From a bacterium SCSIO 12844 (GTDB taxonomy: Bacteria > Pseudomonadota > Gammaproteobacteria > Francisellales > Francisellaceae), in assembly GCA_024397935.1 (NCBI GenBank), contig CP073743.1, forward strand, positions 2,480,001 to 2,544,000: a stretch of DNA of 64,000 nt, in the 5' to 3' direction. The notes beneath the pieces are model-generated. The model was not told where the DNA came from. It saw only the letters and a list, made by a program, of their open reading frames with translations, and made no database searches. The first letter of the stretch is position 1, and each line of letters begins with the position of its first letter. This document shows, piece by piece, positions 59,331-64,000 of the stretch. A program made the position numbers and the translations under genes.

Positions 59331-60707
59331 CTAAGGTGTAAATACCCAGCTACTTTTATCAATAGGCCCACTAGGAATATCCCATTGACTTAAACTTTGC
59401 CAAATAGCATTTGAAATCGTTTCAGGATAAAATCCTAAACATTTTTTATAAAGTGAAGGTGTCTCATAAATTGAATATGAATTTTTAGCACAGATTATTG
59501 CATAAAACCCATTAGGCTTTTGATTATATAATACTGTTCCTAATAATTTTTTTTGATTATTTTCACTTGCTTGGTAGCCAAGTATAATGGCTTTTAAACT
59601 GGCATTAAAATAATCAATTTGCTTAATATCATGAGGGTTTTCGTAAGCCTTACAAGCATTAATAAAGTTAGTAACCGCACTTGGTGAATGGCTACCATCA
59701 GCTAAAGTTAAAAACTGATTTAATATACTATCAGGTACATTATTAGTATCACACTCTGTAGGTGTTAACTCTAAACCTGGATTAACGCCTTGAGTAAAAT
59801 TACTATTATAGACATCTAAATTTTCCCACAATGTTGTTGTAGCAGCTGCAGGTGAGACAAATAATACAGGGATATCTTTTCCATAGCCACCAAAGTAAGC
59901 TGCTACTGCATGATCTTGAGTATATTGTTGATATCTATTAACTCGAATTGGATTATAGGGTAAAGCTGGATTTAAGCCATAATCATATAAAGCAACTAAA
60001 GCAATGACATTCTGATACTGCTCACTTATTGAGGCTAATGCTTCTAAGTTTGCATCAAATATTGCAACTGCTTTATTACTTTGTTTAAGTTTAGCAGCTA
60101 AAGGTCCAATAAACTTTGTAATAACTGCTTCTGACATAGATGGGTTTTCTAAATCAAAAGATACTCCTGAAGCATTTGGATCATCATTAATTGCTTTAGC
60201 AATAATATCAGCTAATTGAACTAATTGTGTAGTATTTGCTGAATTTAATAATTGAGCACTTCCATTAATCATCGGCATAATAATACGATTTTGACTATAA
60301 TTATCTAAGTTTCTATATAGTTTTGTTATCGTTAATCCACTGATACATTTACCTAATTGAGGCATACTCAATACACTTGATTTAATTAGTGGCAATGAAT
60401 TGTAATTAAGTACATATTGATTCGTATTTAAGTCACAATTATCATTAATATTAGATAACCCTGATTTATGTAGCTGAACAATATTTGCAAAGTCAGGGAA
60501 AATATATAACGTTTTATTTTTACTTTTATAATATTGATTTACATCATCAATTAAACTTGAGTGACATTCTGATTTTTGACTATTACATAGCATATCTTGC
60601 GCTACATCATCTATAATCACTCCATTACCTTTTGGTAAAACTACCCCATCTGCCATCACAGCAAATGGTAATATAATAAATATCAAAAATACTAATAACT
60701 TATCCAT
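59331..60707 (-). CDS. Secreted protein of unknown function, TIM-barrel-like features
   Basis: A 458-residue protein with signal peptide (LLVFLIFIILPFAVMA). Within it, an ASGVSFDLENPSMSEAV segment after a helix resembles the beta-4 strand of GH18-like barrels, where an acidic DxxE-type pattern is catalytic, and VAIFDANLEALASI could be the next strand. FDLE contains one acidic pair only, so activity is uncertain. Cysteines are frequent enough for disulfides (CNSQKSEC, CDLNTN). The family could not be named. Confidence 0.5.
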   Translation of the reverse strand: MDKLLVFLIFIILPFAVMADGVVLPKGNGVIIDDVAQDMLCNSQKSECHSSLIDDVNQYYKSKNKTLYIFPDFANIVQLHKSGLSNINDNCDLNTNQYVLNYNSLPLIKSSVLSMPQLGKCISGLTITKLYRNLDNYSQNRIIMPMINGSAQLLNSANTTQLVQLADIIAKAINDDPNASGVSFDLENPSMSEAVITKFIGPLAAKLKQSNKAVAIFDANLEALASISEQYQNVIALVALYDYGLNPALPYNPIRVNRYQQYTQDHAVAAYFGGYGKDIPVLFVSPAAATTTLWENLDVYNSNFTQGVNPGLELTPTECDTNNVPDSILNQFLTLADGSHSPSAVTNFINACKAYENPHDIKQIDYFNASLKAIILGYQASENNQKKLLGTVLYNQKPNGFYAIICAKNSYSIYETPSLYKKCLGFYPETISNAIWQSLSQWDIPSGPIDKSSWVFTP

Positions 60708-60861
60708 TGATAATATACCTTATGAAATCACATATTAATTTAACTATAGTACAAAGTTTATTGCTTCTTTGATCATATTTAATTAACAACTTCGGCAAAT
60801 ATCTAGTGCAGTTATCCAAAATAATTTAAGTAATAGCCATACAAAAAAAGCCCAACTTAAA

Positions 60862-61125
60862 TTAATCTGTTATTGTTTCCACAGAAACGAATTGACGGTT
60901 CTTCTCACCACCTTTATGAAATTTAATAACGCCATCAACTTTTGAATAAAGTGTATGATCTCGACCTAAGCCAACATTAACGCCATTGTGAAATTTAGTA
61001 CCGCGTTGGCGAACAATAATCGAACCTGCTTTAACAAATTCACCACCAAAACGTTTAACACCTAAATACTTAGGGTTTGAATCACGACCATTACGGGTGC
61101 TACCACCTGCTTTTTTATGAGCCAT
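60862..61125 (-). CDS. rpmA: Large ribosomal subunit protein bL27
   Basis: An 87-residue bL27: [25 protein letters not shown] and [28 protein letters not shown]. It lies at the peptidyl transferase centre. Eleven bases after rplU. The usual third gene obgE does not follow. Confidence 0.97.
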   Translation of the reverse strand: MAHKKAGGSTRNGRDSNPKYLGVKRFGGEFVKAGSIIVRQRGTKFHNGVNVGLGRDHTLYSKVDGVIKFHKGGEKNRQFVSVETITD

Positions 61126-61136
61126 TATAAATCTCC

Positions 61137-61448
61137 TTAGGCTTGAATTGATTTAATTTTAAGCGCTGTAAAATACTGACGATGACCTTGCTGCTTCATA
61201 TGATGCTTACGGCGACGAAACTTAATAATTTTAATTTTCTTCGCTCTAGCTTGCTCAACAACTTCAGCAACGACTTTAGCACCCTCAATAAACGGTGCAC
61301 CAACTTTAACTTCATCACCAGTAGAGCACATTAACACTTGATCAAACTCAATTGTCTCACCAATGCCTTTTTCAATTTTTTCTACTTTCAATGTATTACC
61401 TTCGGCAACTTTATATTGTTTACCACCGGTTTTAATTACTGCATACAT
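61137..61448 (-). CDS. rplU: Large ribosomal subunit protein bL21
   Basis: 103 residues from the second ATG (61448), with GGAGA 8 bases upstream; the first ATG is one codon higher. [26 protein letters not shown] and [19 protein letters not shown] are characteristic. Confidence 0.97.
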   Translation of the reverse strand: MYAVIKTGGKQYKVAEGNTLKVEKIEKGIGETIEFDQVLMCSTGDEVKVGAPFIEGAKVVAEVVEQARAKKIKIIKFRRRKHHMKQQGHRQYFTALKIKSIQA

Positions 61449-61532
61449 CATGTATCTCCAAAACTTTTTTTCTATACGCTTTTAATGTCCACCATGACCG
61501 ATATATCTCATACAAAATCATAGGGAAATAGG

Positions 61533-61561
61533 ATTATATTGAAATTAGGCCCAAAAGACAA
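61533..61561 (-). promoter_or_regulatory. Promoter of rplU-rpmA
   Basis: TTGTCT (61556-61561) and TATAAT (61533-61538) on the minus strand, 17 bases apart. The leader to rplU is about 80 bases. Confidence 0.75.
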
Positions 61562-61591
61562 GTTTTGCTTATAATTAGTTAGCTATTTTAA

Positions 61592-62575
61592 CTATTGATA
61601 GGTTAAATTTCCAATAACAGCATAATGATCAGATAGATCAGGTGCTTCTAACATTAATGATCTTAATGCTACAATCTCGGTTGATGAAGCATTTAAAAGT
61701 GGGCAAACATAACCATTAAAACATAATACATGATCTAATGTTTTTCTCTCACTACTTAAATTCATTGTATTGGTTATACCATCAAAACTAAAAGCTAATG
61801 TATTTTCTGAATAGCCTGCTGCTTGTTTTGCATCTAGCGCCATTAATAAATATTGATAATATGGATAGCGTATACTCGGCGATGTTATTTCACCAGCTGC
61901 TGATATACCACTATTTGCATTGACATCACCCGCTAAAACTAATGGTTCATCTGCTTTTAGATTTAAATTGGCAATCCATTGATTAAGTGCATTGACTTGT
62001 ATTCGCCAGTGTAATGTTTGCTCTTCTTTATTTTCAGAATTAGAGTCAATACTTTGTAAATGTGCTGAAATGACATTATAAACTTTATTTTCTTTTTTAA
62101 TTGCAGCAAATACAGCACCTTTATTTGAAATTGCCTCCCAACCATATGATTTAGGTAAGACAAAATATTGTGGTGGCTCTGCAAATGGATAGCGACTATA
62201 AATAATGACACCACCATTTAAAAGATTAATATGTTCAAAATCCCAACTACCAACAACATCTGTTTTATATTTAAAACCAACGCGCTTCATATGCTTATTT
62301 AAAATATAATACATAATTGGTGCAATATCTTCCTGAAAAACTACCACATCCGGATCATATTTAGCAATTTGATAGGGAATTAACCTTGCACGCTCATATG
62401 GGTGATTTAAATTCTGAGTTAAAGGTGAAATAGGAATATTAGGTAATAAATTCACATTATACGTCATTACTTTTAAACTAGATAACCCATAGCTTGTATT
62501 TACGTTAGCTAGGATTAAAGTTAATGTAGATATGAATATCAATCTTATCCATTGGTTTTTAAAAATTATACTCAT
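61592..62575 (-). CDS. Secreted endonuclease/exonuclease/phosphatase family protein, sphingomyelinase-like
   Basis: A 327-residue protein, signal peptide (LIFISTLTLILANVNTSYG). The EEP set is complete: Asn40 in MTYNVNL, Glu82 in VVFQEDI, His172 in SAHLQS, Asp217/Asn219 in LAGDVNAN, Asp281-His282 in LDHVL and Asp316-His317 in LSDHYAV. This arrangement and the signal peptide are like bacterial neutral sphingomyelinases, but exact substrate (phospholipid, nucleic acid or phosphoinositide) is not decided by motifs. Confidence 0.8.
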   Translation of the reverse strand: MSIIFKNQWIRLIFISTLTLILANVNTSYGLSSLKVMTYNVNLLPNIPISPLTQNLNHPYERARLIPYQIAKYDPDVVVFQEDIAPIMYYILNKHMKRVGFKYKTDVVGSWDFEHINLLNGGVIIYSRYPFAEPPQYFVLPKSYGWEAISNKGAVFAAIKKENKVYNVISAHLQSIDSNSENKEEQTLHWRIQVNALNQWIANLNLKADEPLVLAGDVNANSGISAAGEITSPSIRYPYYQYLLMALDAKQAAGYSENTLAFSFDGITNTMNLSSERKTLDHVLCFNGYVCPLLNASSTEIVALRSLMLEAPDLSDHYAVIGNLTYQ

Positions 62576-62740
62576 TCGTTCACTCTCCTTGCTTTAAAAT
62601 GAATAATAGTAGTTTATACATTCATTTAAAAAAGTGTTAATCATACATATAGCTAATTAATAGGTAATTCCTGTTGAAAATAAATAGAATTTTTGATTAT
62701 CTAATTATTAAATACACTTTAATTTTTGGATTAACTAACT

Positions 62741-63187
62741 ATGAAATACCCTATCGGTCGTTTAATAAAAATTCTAATCGCTATTACTTGTTTTTGTCTA
62801 TTAACTGCCTCATTATTTGCTGATGAAAAAGCAACTACTGACACAGTCAAAAAAACGCCAACAGTCAATCTCAATAAGCCAATTGTTGTTGGTGATGATC
62901 AGTGGACAATCAACGTTAAACTACCTGCTAACTCAACAACAGGCTACCAGTGGTATCTAAAATCATACAATAGCACCCTTGTTCGTCCAAAATCGTACCG
63001 CTATGTTTTAAATAATGCAAAAGATACCAAACTTGTTGGTCAAGGTGGTAGTGCAGAATTTAAACTAACCATCTCAAAACGTTTTAAGACAGTACCACAA
63101 ATGACACAGTTAACTTTCATCTATGCACGCCCATGGGATTTATCTGATCAAAGCTCAACTCAGGTAATTACTTTACTATCTAATTAA
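62741..63187 (+). CDS. Chagasin-type cysteine protease inhibitor (I42)
   Basis: A 148-residue exported protein with signal peptide (about residues 8-27). The three inhibitor loops are present: NSTTGY (64-69; chagasin NxTTGY), GQGGS (100-104) and RPW (130-132). Chagasins block papain-family proteases. In bacteria it may protect own periplasm or block host enzymes. A papain-like protease is in the same window at 30999-32255. Confidence 0.88.
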   Translation: MKYPIGRLIKILIAITCFCLLTASLFADEKATTDTVKKTPTVNLNKPIVVGDDQWTINVKLPANSTTGYQWYLKSYNSTLVRPKSYRYVLNNAKDTKLVGQGGSAEFKLTISKRFKTVPQMTQLTFIYARPWDLSDQSSTQVITLLSN

Positions 63188-63193
63188 AAATTA

Positions 63194-63982
63194 TTATTGT
63201 AGATATTGTGAAATGATTTTAGTTTCTTCATTTCTAAGCGTTAAAATATCACAACCTGTTTCAGTTACAAGGATAGTATGTTCAAATTGAGCAGATAACG
63301 ATCTATCCTTAGTTATCACAGTCCAGCCATCATTTAGTTGTTTAATATCTCTTTTACCTAAATTTAGCATTGGTTCAATCGTAAATGTCATCCCTGCTTT
63401 AAGCTCAGTGCCTTTGCCTTTTTTACCAAAATGTGTAATTTGTGGCTCCTCCCACATCTGATAGCCTATGCCGTGACCACAAAATTCCTCAACAACACTT
63501 AAGTTATGTTTATGTGCAAATGTCTCAATAACATAACCGATATCCCCTGTGGTATTACCAGGTTTTACAACTGATATACCTTGATATAAAGCTTGTTGGG
63601 TTAAATTGATTAAGCGTATTGCATGTGATGCTACTCTATCACCAACTAAATACATTTTACTGGTATCACCAATCATACCATCCTTTTTAACCGTAACATC
63701 GATATTAATAATATCGCCATTTTTAAGCTTCTTATCTGATGGAATACCATGACAAATAACATGATTAATAGACGTACAAATACATCCTGGAAAACCATGA
63801 TGATTCAATGTAGAAGGTATTGCCTTAAGTTCATTAACAATATATTGATGACAGATTACATCTAACTGTTTTGTAGTTACCCCAACTGTAATATGATCTT
63901 CAATCATTTCTAGAACTTTAGCAGCTAATCGAGAAGCTACTTTCATTCGCTTAATTTCATTACTATCTTTAATCTTAATCAC
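63194..63982 (-). CDS. map: Methionine aminopeptidase, type I
   Basis: A 262-residue M24A enzyme with metal ligands Asp95 (INIDVTV) and Asp106 (GDTSKMY), His in EEFCGHGIG, Glu in FTIEPML and Glu in QFEHTIL. It removes N-terminal Met. The start is ATG at 63982, near the window end. Tail-to-tail with the chagasin gene, six bases between. Confidence 0.96.
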   Translation of the reverse strand: MIKIKDSNEIKRMKVASRLAAKVLEMIEDHITVGVTTKQLDVICHQYIVNELKAIPSTLNHHGFPGCICTSINHVICHGIPSDKKLKNGDIINIDVTVKKDGMIGDTSKMYLVGDRVASHAIRLINLTQQALYQGISVVKPGNTTGDIGYVIETFAHKHNLSVVEEFCGHGIGYQMWEEPQITHFGKKGKGTELKAGMTFTIEPMLNLGKRDIKQLNDGWTVITKDRSLSAQFEHTILVTETGCDILTLRNEETKIISQYLQ

Positions 63983-64000
63983 TTATTAGTGCCTCTTTTT

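Noticed and set aside
60790-60862. Possible terminator after rpmA with AAGCCCAACTTAAATTA
   Set aside because: Arms AATTTAAGT/ACTTAAATT are separated by about 26 bases with the T-run inside the loop, so it is not a normal terminator.

Overview
The window is an AT-rich bacterial chromosome segment with a gammaproteobacterial gene complement. Signs of this include a 5'-tgt-yajC-secD-secF-3' operon, the lolB-ispE-tRNA-prs-rplY-pth-ychF chain, RNase T, gamma-proteobacterial-type LolB, class I PHA synthase, and tRNA genes with encoded CCA. The low GC, the lepB-rnc-truB-rnr order, and the many secreted or repeat-rich orphan proteins suggest a Francisella/Fangia/Piscirickettsia-like (Thiotrichales-type) or Legionella-like lineage. 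The exact taxon cannot be fixed from sequence reading alone.

Layout. 1-8.5 kb: tail of a site-2 protease, a secreted bactofilin-like repeat protein, an IS4-type insertion sequence, a three-gene metal ABC transporter, a membrane-anchored AsmA-like protein, an MTA/SAH deaminase, and a small gene paired with a DOMON lipoprotein. 8.6-17.6 kb is an accessory region: several small unknown genes, a possible ATP-grasp-like orphan flanked by two small related proteins, a DUF2975/HTH pair, an IS3-family element with genes lacking their 5' ends on both sides, gene remnants with frameshifts, and two tandem secreted paralogues each preceded by a poly-G tract. 17.6-22.3 kb: DUF2797, PHA synthase, an MFS transporter and RNase T. 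22.6-25.7 kb holds the most unusual gene, a 1048-residue protein with an N-terminal tyrosine/dual-specificity phosphatase domain followed by two classes of 23- and 26-residue repeats. 25.8-30.2 kb: Sec accessory proteins and tRNA-guanine transglycosylase.

30.5-34.2 kb: a DUF378 protein with its ribosome binding site in a hairpin, a secreted papain-like protease, and a large metallophosphoesterase preceded by two direct repeats. 34.3-40.1 kb: rnr, truB, rnc, lepB, a type IV pilin-like protein and tRNA-Lys. 40-50 kb: O-methyltransferase, PaaK-like ligase, pepD, fused MsrBA, a membrane metalloprotease-like protein, a cation/Ca exchanger, glpK, an unknown possible effector and upp. 50-58 kb is core: pgsA, dut, gor, gamma carbonic anhydrase, lolB, ispE, tRNA-Gln, prs, rplY, pth, ychF. 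58-64 kb: an acyltransferase, an unknown secreted protein, rplU-rpmA, a secreted sphingomyelinase-like phosphodiesterase, a chagasin-type protease inhibitor and map.

The theme outside the core is secreted or host-style enzymes: a phosphatase with repeats, a papain-like protease, a chagasin inhibitor, a sphingomyelinase-like enzyme and a calcineurin-like phosphoesterase. This would fit a host-associated lifestyle, but that is inference. Where an upstream codon was possible, starts were chosen by Shine-Dalgarno position.
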